A stretch of DNA of 64,000 bases, taken from NCBI GenBank assembly GCA_958510875.1, contig OY294068.1, positions 161,050,388-161,114,387 of the forward strand, written 5' to 3'. Numbering within the stretch: position 1 is the stretch's first letter; every line of letters begins with the position of its first letter. The notes under the pieces are model-generated. The model was given only the letters and a program-made list of their open reading frames with translations, was not told the origin of the DNA and did not search any database. The translations under genes and the position numbers were made by a program. The DNA is from Endomychus coccineus (Eukaryota; Arthropoda; Insecta; Coleoptera; Endomychidae). This document shows, piece by piece, positions 1-9,735 of the stretch.

Positions 1-99
1 AATCATGTGCGACCGGCTATATGGCTTTTCTCAGCAGAGATGAACAGGACCCTGCTTGCCTACGTAACACGTGTATGACAAATATCGATTGGAAAATAT

Positions 100-1070
100 G
101 AGAAATCTCTTGCTGCATCATTGAATATATTCGAATAATTAGATTGAGTATGACCTTATCGGTACAATTCCGAAATATGGTATACCGCCTCAACTTTGTT
201 GTTTACAATTGAGTTTTCTCTCAGATAGCTTACACCATATGGTGGGAGACGGAATCTCCTCAGAACATTGTCTATCAACACTGGTGTTTCACAGGGATCT
301 GTCTTGTTACCAATTTTATTTCTGCACCATATCAATCTGTTTGAGCACTTATATCATCCAATGAAACCAGATGACCAAGACAGATACTTGTAGATACAAT
401 AAATGAAGATCTGGCAAGATTTTTAAATGGGGATCTAATAACTTAGTAGAGTTCAATGTAATCAAAACTCAAACTTGTATTCTCTCCAGAAAAGCAGATA
501 CCACAATCCTTAATATGATGATGTCAGGAACTATTCCTACGAAATCCTCCATATAAATGACCGATATCACCAACATTCATGGGACGATCATGTGGGGTCC
601 ATTGCGAAAACCGCTTCACTGAAAGTTGGTTTTCATTCCTTGCCTCTACATCCCAGCAGCTTCTCATAATCTGCAAAGCACAGAACTGACAGGTCCTGGA
701 GTATGTTTGGAGTTCAGCTCCCAAATAAATGGCATTTAGATTATATCCAGGGGTAACTATTTGTCTGATTGGTAATGCCACAGTTCCGAATTCATTGACC
801 TCTCTAGAACATCCTAGAGAGTGGAGCGATTTGTCTCCTTTCTATAGATATTTCCATGGTCGGTACTCATCAGAAATTTTGTATGTTATTCCACCACGAG
901 GTTCCGGTAGGGCTGAATAGACGAGCTCAAACTGGTCATACATCCATTGTCAAACTCAAGACCTGCCGAATTTCTTTTTATCAGACTCTCGAATTGCCCA
1001 GTGGGGTGTTACCTGATGCCTTCAACCCCCAAACTTCTTCATAATCCCAATACCTATCTCTTCTCCCAAC
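100..1070 (+). mobile_element. non-LTR retrotransposon, 3' part (RT to C-terminus), decayed
   Basis: Broken frames on the plus strand still read as the C-terminal half of a non-LTR ORF2. Around 165-330 there is a reverse transcriptase stretch (PKYGIPPQLC, then GVSQGSVL, the usual GVPQGSVL box). About 430-500 reads NLVEFNVIKTQTC, and 780-1040 reads SLTSLEHPREWSDL, FYRYFHGRYSSEI and KLKTCRISFYQ, the conserved tail of this family. Several stops and frameshifts separate the pieces, so it is not functional. Fragments of the same family recur at 6000-6095, 56690-57320 (endonuclease end) and 61290-61660. It lies outside the KCNQ coding exons and is probably intronic. The clade (Jockey/CR1-like) is not settled by eye. 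Confidence 0.75.
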
Positions 1071-1430
1071 ATTCCATTCCTGGTTGACACGATATTCTAG
1101 GAAATAGGGTTTCACCTCGTGTAGTCAGAATAAAAGAAAGGTACTCTGAAGTCTTAACATTATCAAAATTCTTACTTAGGAACAACTTGTTTTACTATAC
1201 AATTCCAAATTATAACTAGAAAACCATAGCCGAATTTTCATTATGAACTTAGCTCTAATCCAAGGGAAGGACGAATACAAATTTTAGCATGATTTTTGAA
1301 AATATCATTCGACTTTTCAACTGGGTGTATATTAAGAATACATTGTCCGTGATAGTCTTTAATCTGAATAACTTATTATTTATGTCCTACTGGTTCTAAC
1401 GAGGAAATATAAAAGAACTAGTCACCCATT
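1071..1430. other. unassigned AT-rich sequence
   Basis: No coding stretch, structured repeat or splice-like exon recognised; presumably intronic. Confidence 0.5.
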
Positions 1431-2081
1431 GATATTGCAATTTTTTAGTAAAATTACTAGAATTTCTCGATCAACACTACTAAGTTGATATCACTTTTAT
1501 TTGCAACTTCCATTATTCGAGTCCAGCGTTATCACGCAATCTTCACGAGGTATCCAATTAAAATATATAGCTTCAACTATGAATATACTCATCGGTAGGT
1601 AGCAAGAGGATTAATGTGGTCGGTGATTCATTGGCGTAGAGGATCATTACTATAGGATTACATGGTTGGTTTTCACATTCTAATAATGAGGAATTGCTGA
1701 TATTATATTATAGATGTTAATCAGGAAAATCTTTCGCGGAATAAATACATAAAAGCCCGACTAGAAAATTACAAATCAAATTGAATAACTTTTCTAGGAA
1801 ACTTGCACATTTTGCATGTGAACAGATCAGATAACTCACTCATATTTCTGTAGTCAATTCACCCAAAAACAAAAAAATAAAGTGTAAATTGAAATAAACA
1901 ATTCCATCAAGTTTCTAGTTTTAACACTCAAGGGAATTAATATGTTTAATATATATTATAATACTAATTTTTTTTTGAAAAAGAAATAAATTAAGATGAA
2001 AATATAAATGAAAACTAAAATACCTACATTCCTTTTAATATTTATCGGAAAAATCTTACTCGGATATTATTATTCCATCAG

Positions 2082-2083
<2 letters not shown>
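1430..2083 (-). mobile_element. Penelope-like element flank, minus-oriented, coding part lost
   Basis: This segment aligns by eye with two separate parts of the PLE relic at 50.63-51.50 kb: 1440-1750 with 50630-50880, and 1790-2080 with 51270-51490. The GIY-YIG coding part between them is missing here. Its outer part (1440-1640) recurs inverted at 3020-3330. The inner edge (ending CCATCAGATT) is where the (TA)n/tRNA array begins. Confidence 0.5.

Positions 2084-2150
<67 letters not shown>
2084..2150. repeat. (TA)n microsatellite, 67 bp
   Basis: Uninterrupted TA dinucleotide tract forming the outer tail of the first minus-strand tRNA-like unit. Confidence 0.95.
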
Positions 2151-2154
<4 letters not shown>

Positions 2155-2292
2155 AAGTTTAAAGTTTCTTTGCCTAATTGGCCACTATCGTGTATGTAAC
2201 TTAAGAGATATAGAATTAAATTTTCTGAATTATGAAGATAACTTAGATAATTTAACATAGGATTATAAAGATGAATAAACGTAAAAGATTGA

Positions 2293-2364
2293 ACCATAGG
2301 CGGGATTCGAACCCACATTTCTGGATTTCTAGTCCAGGGTGTTTACCAATTACACCACTTCGGT
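2293..2364 (-). tRNA. tRNA-like unit A (anticodon loop CTAGAAA, apparent AGA)
   Basis: Exact mirror of unit B in the palindrome. It has a 72-nt class I cloverleaf, with the same box A, box B and downstream T-run. It may be a tRNA gene or the tRNA-derived head of a SINE ending in (TA)n. The apparent anticodon AGA would mean serine, but a normal eukaryotic tRNA-Ser has a long variable arm that is absent here, so function as a serine tRNA is doubtful. Confidence 0.55.
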
Positions 2365-2408
2365 CCTGTTAGATTTTTATATTTACAAAAATATAAAAAT
2401 CTAACAGG

Positions 2409-2480
2409 ACCGAAGTGGTGTAATTGGTAAACACCCTGGACTAGAAATCCAGAAATGTGGGTTCGAATCCCGCCTATGGT
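2409..2480 (+). tRNA. tRNA-like unit B (anticodon loop CTAGAAA, apparent AGA)
   Basis: The 72 nt fold as a class I cloverleaf. The acceptor is ACCGAAG/CTATGGT with one A-A mismatch and one G-U pair. The D stem is GTGT/ACAC with a GG-containing 9-nt loop. The anticodon stem CTGGA/TCCAG is perfect, and the T arm is GTGGG-TTCGAAT-CCCGC. Box A (TGGTGTAATTGG) and box B (GGTTCGAATCC) match Pol III promoter consensus, and TTTT at 2487-2490 would terminate transcription. The perfect palindrome with unit A would let the region extrude as a hairpin. It could equally be a SINE head. Confidence 0.6.
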
Positions 2481-2576
2481 TCAATCTTTTACGTTTATTC
2501 ATCTTTATAATCCTATGTTAAATTATCTAAGTTATCTTCATAATTCAGAAAATTTAATTCTATATCTCTTAAGTTA

Positions 2577-2595
2577 TATATATATATATATATAT
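2577..2595. repeat. short (TA)n tract between the two palindromes
   Basis: About 19 bp of TA dinucleotides joining the first palindrome to the left end of the second. Confidence 0.9.
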
Positions 2596-2737
2596 AAACA
2601 AGTTTAAAGTTTCTTTGCCTAATTGGCCACTATCGTGTATGTAACTTAAGAGATATAGAATTAAATTTTCTGAATTATGAAGATAACTTAGATAATTTAA
2701 CATAGGATTATAAAGATGAATAAACGTAAAAGATTGA

Positions 2738-2787
2738 ACCATAGGCGGGATTCGAACCCACATTTCTGGATTTCTAGTCCAGGGTGT
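2738..2787 (-). pseudogene. tRNA-like unit C, truncated
   Basis: Keeps the T arm (box B) and anticodon arm of the minus-strand unit, but ends in the D stem at the deletion junction. Box A is lost. Confidence 0.75.
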
Positions 2788-2846
2788 AATTGGTAAACAC
2801 CCTGGACTAGAAATCCAGAAATGTGGGTTCGAATCCCGCCTATGGT
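2788..2846 (+). pseudogene. tRNA-like unit D, truncated
   Basis: Starts in the D loop at the deletion junction and keeps the anticodon arm, T arm and 3' acceptor strand. It is followed by the same body and a 53-bp TA tail. Confidence 0.75.
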
Positions 2847-2939
2847 TCAATCTTTTACGTTTATTCATCTTTATAATCCTATGTTAAATTATCTAAGTTA
2901 TCTTCATAATTCAGAAAATTTAATTCTATATCTCTTAAG

Positions 2940-2940
<1 letters not shown>

Positions 2941-2993
<53 letters not shown>
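2941..2993. repeat. (TA)n microsatellite, 53 bp
   Basis: Uninterrupted TA repeat forming the tail of unit D. Confidence 0.95.
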
Positions 2994-2995
<2 letters not shown>

Positions 2996-3340
2996 TGGAG
3001 TATATATAATCCTTTAAGTTCATCAATGAGGGACCACAGTAATCCTTTGCTACCTACCGATGAGTATATTTATAGTTGAAGTTATGTATTTTAATTAAAT
3101 TTGAAAACCGTCTGAGGATGGCGTGATAATTTGTTTTAATAGTTGTAGTGATTATTTGATAAAGCTACCATGTGGTGGAACATGTCACGTTTTGTTCAAT
3201 AAAAACGAAATTTGAGAAAATTTATTACAAGTATATTTTGTATCAAAACTATATGGCGTAATAACGCTGAAACTCGAGTAACGGAAGATACAAATAAAAG
3301 TGATATCAACATAGTAATATTATAACGAAATAATAACTAA
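2994..3340 (+). mobile_element. Penelope-like element flank, plus-oriented
   Basis: The segment carrying TTTGCTACCTACCGATGAGT and CTCGAGTAACGGAAG is the reverse complement of 1440-1640 and matches 52230-52380. Together with 1430-2083 it brackets the tRNA-like array with inverted PLE ends. Confidence 0.5.
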
Positions 3341-4018
3341 AACTACTTTGTTTTACTATCACTGATATTTAATATAGTCGTTATTATAGTTTCAACACTA
3401 AACGTGTCATCTTCAGACGAAAAATGAATTTAACAAATATTATATCTACTATATATAGGTTAAAGAAGGATTACAAACAAATTTTATGAATATTGGAAAT
3501 AGTTCTAGGAAAAACCAGAGAGGGGTAAGGTGATCAGGTAATTCCGTGAGGACCTTAGTGGTGCGGGTATATTTACTAACGGACTTTAAATACTAAAATC
3601 AGGTTATTAATACATTGAAGAGATTACTATAATATAAATATCTCATTATCATACATCTTCATTCCTTTGAAAATTTCCATATATTTAGTTTTGAAATTTT
3701 ATCTTGACTATGTAAAATTTGGACATTATTCAAATAAGGAAAGGTATGACCTGTTTCTAAAATATGATTTGCAAATGAAGAATCGGTTTTATTATTTGTA
3801 AAGGAACGAAAATGTTCTTTATATCTAACTGCTATGTTACGGCAAGATCTACCCATGTAAAAACTATCACACTCTGAACAAGTTAGTTTATAAACTCCAT
3901 GGCTTTTAAATTTGTCAGTTTTATCTTTCGCAGTGAACAGAATATGAGATAATTTGTTTGGGGGTTTTAAGCTGATGGTCAGGTTATGATGGGATATCAT
4001 GTTTGTAATTTTTTCGCT
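3324..4018 (-). mobile_element. Penelope-like element 3' end with GIY-YIG domain (left arm)
   Basis: The minus-strand reading 4000-3659 is a PLE GIY-YIG endonuclease domain: GVYKLTCSECDSFYMG carries the GIY and YIG pair, followed by RYKEHFRSF and ILETGHTFPYLNNV. The frame breaks near 3680, where the right arm instead continues to the conserved glutamate. The 3' flank runs to about 3324 and includes a hammerhead-like motif (3378-3420). The element is 5'-truncated, with no reverse transcriptase, and is the inverted partner of 4055-4758 across a 36-bp spacer. Confidence 0.85.
3378..3420 (-). ncRNA. hammerhead ribozyme-like motif in PLE flank (family 1, left)
   Basis: Read on the minus strand: helix I TCGT pairs with ACGA. 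The core CTGAAGA is followed by helix II (GACAC/GTGTT with one G-U pair, loop GTTTA), then an intact GAAA. A short helix III follows, and the predicted cleavage site is after ATA. Helix III has one C-A mismatch, so this copy may be weak. Hammerheads of this minimal type I layout are known from Penelope-like elements. Confidence 0.55.
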
Positions 4019-4054
4019 TATAAGAGCAAAATAAGTTGAAGAAACATTCTATAG

Positions 4055-4758
4055 AGCGAAAAAATTGCAAACATGTTATCCCATCATAACCTGACCATCA
4101 GCTTTAAACCCCCAAACAAATTATCTCATATTATGTTCAATGCAAAAGATAAAACTGACAAATTTAAAAGACCCGGAGTTTATAAACTAACTTTTACAGA
4201 ATGTGATAGTTTTTATATAGGTAGATCTTGCCGTAAGATAGCAGTTAGATATAAAGAACATTTTCGTTCCTTTAAAAATAATGAAACCGATCCTTCATTT
4301 GCAAATCATATTTTAGAAACAGGTCATACCTTTCCTTATTTGAATAATGTCCAAATTTTACATAGTCAAGATAAAATTTCAAAACTAAATATATTAGAGT
4401 CAATGGAAATGTATGATAATAAGATCCTCAACGATCAATTAGATTTATATTACAGTAACCTCTTCAATGTATTAATAACCTGATTTTAGTATTTAAAGTC
4501 CGTTAGTAAATTAACCCGCACCTCTAAGGTCCTCACGGAATTACCTAATCACCTTACCCCTCTCTGGTTTTTCTCAGAACTATTTACTATAGCCTTAAAA
4601 TTTGTTTGTGATCCTTCTTTAACCTATATATAGTAGATGTAATATTTGTTAAATTCATTTTTCGTCTGAAGATGACACGTTTAGTGTTAAAACTATAGTA
4701 ACGACTATATTAAGTATCAGTAATAGTAAAACAAAGTAATTTTATTTATTATTTCGTT
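4055..4758 (+). mobile_element. Penelope-like element 3' end with GIY-YIG domain (right arm)
   Basis: An open reading of 136 codons (4073-4483) encodes the C-terminal endonuclease module of a PLE. It contains GVYKLTFTECDSFYIGRSCR (GIY...YIG), RYKEHFRSF, ILETGHTF and LNILESMEMY, which carries the family's glutamate. It ends at a natural stop after NVLIT. Upstream reverse transcriptase is absent (5' truncation at the palindrome centre). The flank 4484-4758 carries the hammerhead-like motif at 4662-4704. Arms 3324-4018 and 4055-4758 are inverted copies differing by scattered substitutions. Confidence 0.88.
4662..4704 (+). ncRNA. hammerhead ribozyme-like motif in PLE flank (family 1, right)
   Basis: Helix I TCGT/ACGA, core CTGAAGA, helix II GACAC/GTGTT, and helix III AC/GU around a tight loop. 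The predicted cleavage site is after GTA at 4700. The core GAAA reads AAAA (G12 changed), so this copy is probably inactive although its helices are better preserved than in the left arm. Confidence 0.5.
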
Positions 4759-5689
<931 letters not shown>

Positions 5690-5699
5690 TTAAATTCTA

Positions 5700-6175
5700 A
5701 ATTCCAAATCAGAAAACTGCCATCCGCTTGTTGATGCTGTAAACATTTTTTGATTATTTATGTCACCTTCTGATAATATGAAGGAAATTATGTAAGAAGT
5801 GTATTATTCGTCAATCAATTACCCGAAAAGCATTTATTCTGGAGACAATTGTTGGAATGTCTAGAAGCAATTATTAAATTATTCTCCTACTATTGACAAA
5901 TCCACTCATTAAGTAATGAAGCACCCGAAATAATCTGTCGTGCCTCAACTTAATCATTGAACACACTCTTATAACACACGCTTATAATATGTTGATAAGC
6001 TGATCAGCTTATGCCTATAACTTCCAAACCTTCAAGAAAAATTTGAATTTCTATCTCCTCTCCCAATATTCCACCGCTGGCTATAGAAGTATAAAAAAAA
6101 GCAGTTACCACTAATCAGGTCATTATTATCATGTTGAGGGATCGATTGATGTACCTAGTGGTGATGTCTGGGTAC
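5700..6175. other. mostly unassigned intronic sequence with a small non-LTR tail
   Basis: About 6000-6095 on the plus strand reads NFQTFKKNLNFYLLSQYS, matching the extreme C-terminus of the non-LTR family seen at 0.1-1.07 kb. Nothing else is recognised in this stretch. Confidence 0.4.
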
Positions 6176-7965
6176 ATTATTATCATTATTATTAGATATC
6201 GGTAATGAGCCGAGGTAGAATACCTATTTTAGGCTCAATTACTAAAAATAGTGTCGAAAGTTGTGAAGTTATGTGAACAATTATTTGTAAATAAATCGGA
6301 TCACAATAAAGATTAACAATTATTTTTTGTATAACAGAACAAGTAACTAGCCACTGGAGAGGAAAACACAAGCTTTACGTTGATATTTTCAATTTGTCAT
6401 AACGATTGTTGAAATTGTTAACTGACGTATCACACACAACATCACAAGGGAGATTATTCCACTCAGAAAAAATTCTGTTAGCAAGGAAGCCCTGACGTGA
6501 CATCCGATTTGAAGTGTTCCTTTTTAAATTTTCAATCGTGACCTCTCAAACGTTGATCCTGGTTAAGACTGAATAGGTGATTCAAATTGCACTCGACTAA
6601 ACTATTCAAAATACGATAGGTCACAATCAGATCTCCTCGAAGTCGACGCTCCATAAATGTTGTTGCGTTCAGAATGATAAGCCCTTCTTCGTAACACGGT
6701 CTGTGAGCTCCAAATGGAATTCGAGTAGCATAGCGTTGTACAGACTCCAAAGTCTTTGCATCACGTGACCAGTCGATACTCCAAACCGGGCCAGCGAACT
6801 CAAGAATGGGGCGTGTATATGTGGTATAAAGGTTATAGAAGGTGATGAGGAGAAATTTTGTGAAATGCCTTAGAAAGTAAGTAAACAGAAGTTTTTTCTT
6901 TTTTGTTACTTTGTTTATGTGCTGGGTCCAAGATAAATCTGCCGAGATGGTCATTCCAAGATCCTCGTGCTCGGTCATCGTCTTTAATTGAATATCATTC
7001 AACTTGTAAGTGTTGTGAGGGTTATGCTTTCCCATGTGCAATACAACACACTTTTCGAAATTGAGAGGAACCTTCCATGATCTACACCAGATGATCGATA
7101 TTTGGTTTAAATCTTCTAGAAGAAATTTGTATTTTTGGATAGGGTTGTGTGAATCTTGCTATCATCGGCATAAAAAGTAATCATTGACTGAACATAGTTA
7201 GGAATATCAGAGACATATAAAATAAACAAAAGAGGCCCCAGTACTTACCCCTGGGGCACATCACCATAAACGTCATATTTGGAAGAGTATGTGGCGCCAA
7301 TAAGCACGGCAAATTTTTTATGAGTCAGATAGGCCGAAATCCATGCTAGTAAATTGCCCCTAATTCCGAGATGTTCTAGTTTGTAAAGTAAAAGTTTTTT
7401 AGGAACAAGGTCAAAAGCCCTAGAAAAGTCCAAGTATACTATGTCCACTGGTTCGTTTTTATCTAATGACAAGTTCCAGTTATTGACACAGTCAAGCAGG
7501 TTTATGAGTACGGAGCGACCTGGTACAAATCCGTGTTGTTCAGAAGGAACTTATTATGTAGAGAGAATTCCATCACTTTTAGAGATGATTGCTTCCATGA
7601 CTTTAGCAACTATTGAAAATAAATTGATGGGACGATAATTATCAGGGTCCAATTTATCACCTTTTTTGAAGATAGGTGTAGCAGAGATATTTTTCATACG
7701 TCGGGTAGACTATGTGTATTGGATGAATTAGTCAGAATAATTGATAGGGGAATGCATATAGAATGGGAGCAACGTTTGAGTAAAGTAGATGTTATTTCAT
7801 CCAAACCAGGGGCACTGTTGTTAGCCAGCTTATTAAGTGGTTCTTGACTAATATTTCTTTCAAATGAAATTTCTCAAATAGAGTCAGTAGCTCTGGTATT
7901 TCGCCGGAATATTGTGACCTTCTTGATATTCGAGCAGCCCATTCTGCTTCATATTGCCTGCTCTA
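6175..7965 (-). mobile_element. non-LTR retrotransposon, 5'-truncated, RT to 3' tail
   Basis: Read on the minus strand, the frame starts near ERNISQEPLNKL (about 7860). Broken segments follow: an RT core (YLDFSRAFDLVPKKLLLYKL, LEHLGIRGNLLAWIS at 7472-7300), the catalytic FYADDSKI (YADD at 7161-7172), and the 169-codon C-terminal ORF 7041-6532. That ORF includes SIDWSRDAKTLESVQRY and FGAHRPCYEEGL. A 3' untranslated part ends in an AAT/GAT-rich tail at 6175-6195. Several frameshifts make it inactive, although the YADD is intact. Related copies are at 26.35-28.0 kb (minus) and 63.1-64.0 kb (plus). Confidence 0.9.
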
Positions 7966-8640
7966 TATTTGTTAAAAAAAAACAAATCGATAGCAAAATC
8001 TTTTGGAAATCTGGAAAAATGTATAGCATAAGATGGTGTTCAAAAACAAAACATAGAACATAGCCATGGTGGAGATGATGTACAGTTGGAAGTCACAAAC
8101 AAAATTTATTGACATAATACGGGACTGCTGAAACCACACAAGATACGCCCCAATACACAATTTTATAATTTTTGCTCAGTCCAGTAAGGAATATCAGGCT
8201 GAAAAACGATGCTGCATCTTCTTAATACCAATCCCAATACTGCTAATGTATATCAGAGTATACTAAATCAGGAACCATAATGCGCCAGTTTGAATACTAT
8301 TTGGAATTAGTAGGAAATATAAGGGATCCTCAGCTGAGGATAAATTCATCAAATTGCTTTTCCGCTTATACTGCCACTCGCTAGTTTGTTGGTAGAGCTG
8401 AATTTTTCCATGTGAATATTGGCTTGGGAGCGAGAGGCATGGCGTATCTATGAGGATCTTTGTTTAAGATGAATTGAATGTAATTTAAGAGAAGCGGAAA
8501 AGGTAAAATTTAATAAAATTTATTGGAATAAATTAACACATGAAATGAAACATCTTAGCAAATAATTTGGAAATCAGTTTGAATAATTCATTAATTCTTC
8601 ATTAAAAGTGAATGAAAAAACTTCACTTCCATTATTTACA
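7966..8640. other. unassigned intronic sequence
   Basis: No coding or structured element recognised on either strand. Confidence 0.45.
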
Positions 8641-9735
8641 TGGATGCGTACTCACGCGAGAAGAAAGTTCGACTATCCCCCTTTCCCCCTGTCGGTCGTT
8701 TATATAGAGTTTATTGATGAAATCTTGCAATTTAGGATTCACACGGTAAATGAACTTTTCCGGCAAAATAATGAACCCTAATGTTGACATGACAGTATTA
8801 CTTATTATTTGCAATATGAAAGTATTGGAGAATGAAATTAACATCGACTGTCAGGAAATGGCTTAAAGAAAGTTTTGTAATCAGATAATATATTGGAATA
8901 AAATATCTGGAAGATTATAATGGGAATAAAAATGATTTACAATAATGAAGAAAAATATAGATTGGTAATAATTGAATATGGTAAAAACGGAAACGTGACA
9001 ATACATTTACATTCCTTCTATATTTCCTAGATATTTGTCATTACTGTGTTTCAATAGTGATAAACTTTCTTGAGAAATGGTGTGACCTGTATCAAAAACG
9101 TGTTCGGCTAATACTAATTTCTTATCGTTATTTCTCTTCATGTTGGCAACAATTTTTTTTACAGAGTTAGTTCCTCCTAGTTTGGCACACGTAGCATTTT
9201 GAACACGGCTGAATCAATTTTGTAAATTCCGGATTTGTAGAAGTCGGAAAATTCATCTATGGTGTTGCCCAAACAGGTTTTCAGCTTGTTCTTACATCTA
9301 TAAACGTGTTGTGTTGCAAATTTAGGAAACAAATCATACAATTCATTAATTACTGAAGGATGATGAATGAAGCTTTCGAATTTTATCAAACTATTTGGTT
9401 GATTGGCTGCGTTCCATATTCCTTCGTTATTTACAAATAGTTATTCATGGAAGATTTGTCGTAACCATTTGCTGATGTTCCTCAACTCAGTAGTTATAAA
9501 TTTCGCTGACTCAAACGGTTTAATAATCTATGAACTAGAATACCAAATGGAGCCCTTTTATAATTCATTGATGTAACTGAATTCGTAGGAGTATACCTAT
9601 AGCTTGAGTTGGTTTTCTGTATAATGTCGAAATCCAAGTGATTACCATTTTTTATAATGTTAATATCAAGAAAAGGGAACTGCTTAATTGTTTCTATTTA
9701 GACAGTGAATTTCAGCGGAGCAATTAAATATATGG
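8640..9735 (-). mobile_element. Penelope-like element (family 2), 3' half: RT end, GIY-YIG, 3' flank
   Basis: From about 9720 downwards the minus strand reads the end of the reverse transcriptase (FPFLDINIIKNGNHLDFDII, then a TPTNS and YKRAPFG stretch). A linker and the endonuclease start follow (DFYKSGIYKIDSAVF in 9389-9177), then the GIY-YIG C-terminus GHTISQESLSLLKHSNDKYL near 9085-9020. The flank runs to about 8640. The 5' half of the same element continues at 13326-13765, interrupted by the foldback-like element. Stops and frameshifts are present. A sister copy is at 37.78-38.57 kb. Confidence 0.85.

Larger units (their letters stand above)
2197..2576. repeat. perfect 188-bp palindrome of two head-to-head tRNA-like units
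   Basis: Arms 2197-2384 and 2389-2576 are exact reverse complements wherever I compared them, with a 4-nt loop (ACAA). Each arm holds a tRNA-like cloverleaf, a TTTT run just after it, and about 95 bp of AT-rich body ending at GTTA beside a TA tract. The whole unit, including a further 46 bp on the left (from 2151), recurs 445 bp to the right. Confidence 0.9.
2596..2942. repeat. second tRNA-like palindrome with central deletion
   Basis: A direct duplicate of 2151-2576. Bases 2596-2787 match 2151-2342 (offset 445) and 2788-2942 match 2422-2576 (offset 366). The 79 bases corresponding to 2343-2421 are missing, exactly between two GGTGT repeats. The remaining inverted arms, 2642-2787 and 2797-2942 (146 bp), surround a 9-nt loop. 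Each tRNA-like half has lost its acceptor 5' strand and the start of the D arm. Confidence 0.9.

Noticed and set aside
2293..2480. Two functional tRNA-Ser(AGA) genes
   Set aside because: The cloverleaf is good, but there is no long variable arm as required for serine tRNAs, and the acceptor has an A-A mismatch. Reported as tRNA-like units only.
2151..2993. CRISPR-like array or bacterial contamination
   Set aside because: Repeats are inverted palindromes with TA tails, not regularly spaced direct repeats with unique spacers. Spliced exons and retroelements show a eukaryotic genome.
2008..3009. Open reading frames rich in Tyr-Ile repeats around the TA tracts
   Set aside because: They are translations of (TA)n and of the tRNA-like palindromes; no protein is implied.
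3105..3150. Another hammerhead (CTGAGGA after ACCGT)
   Set aside because: The 7-nt core word is present, but no convincing helix II, GAAA or helix I partner follows.
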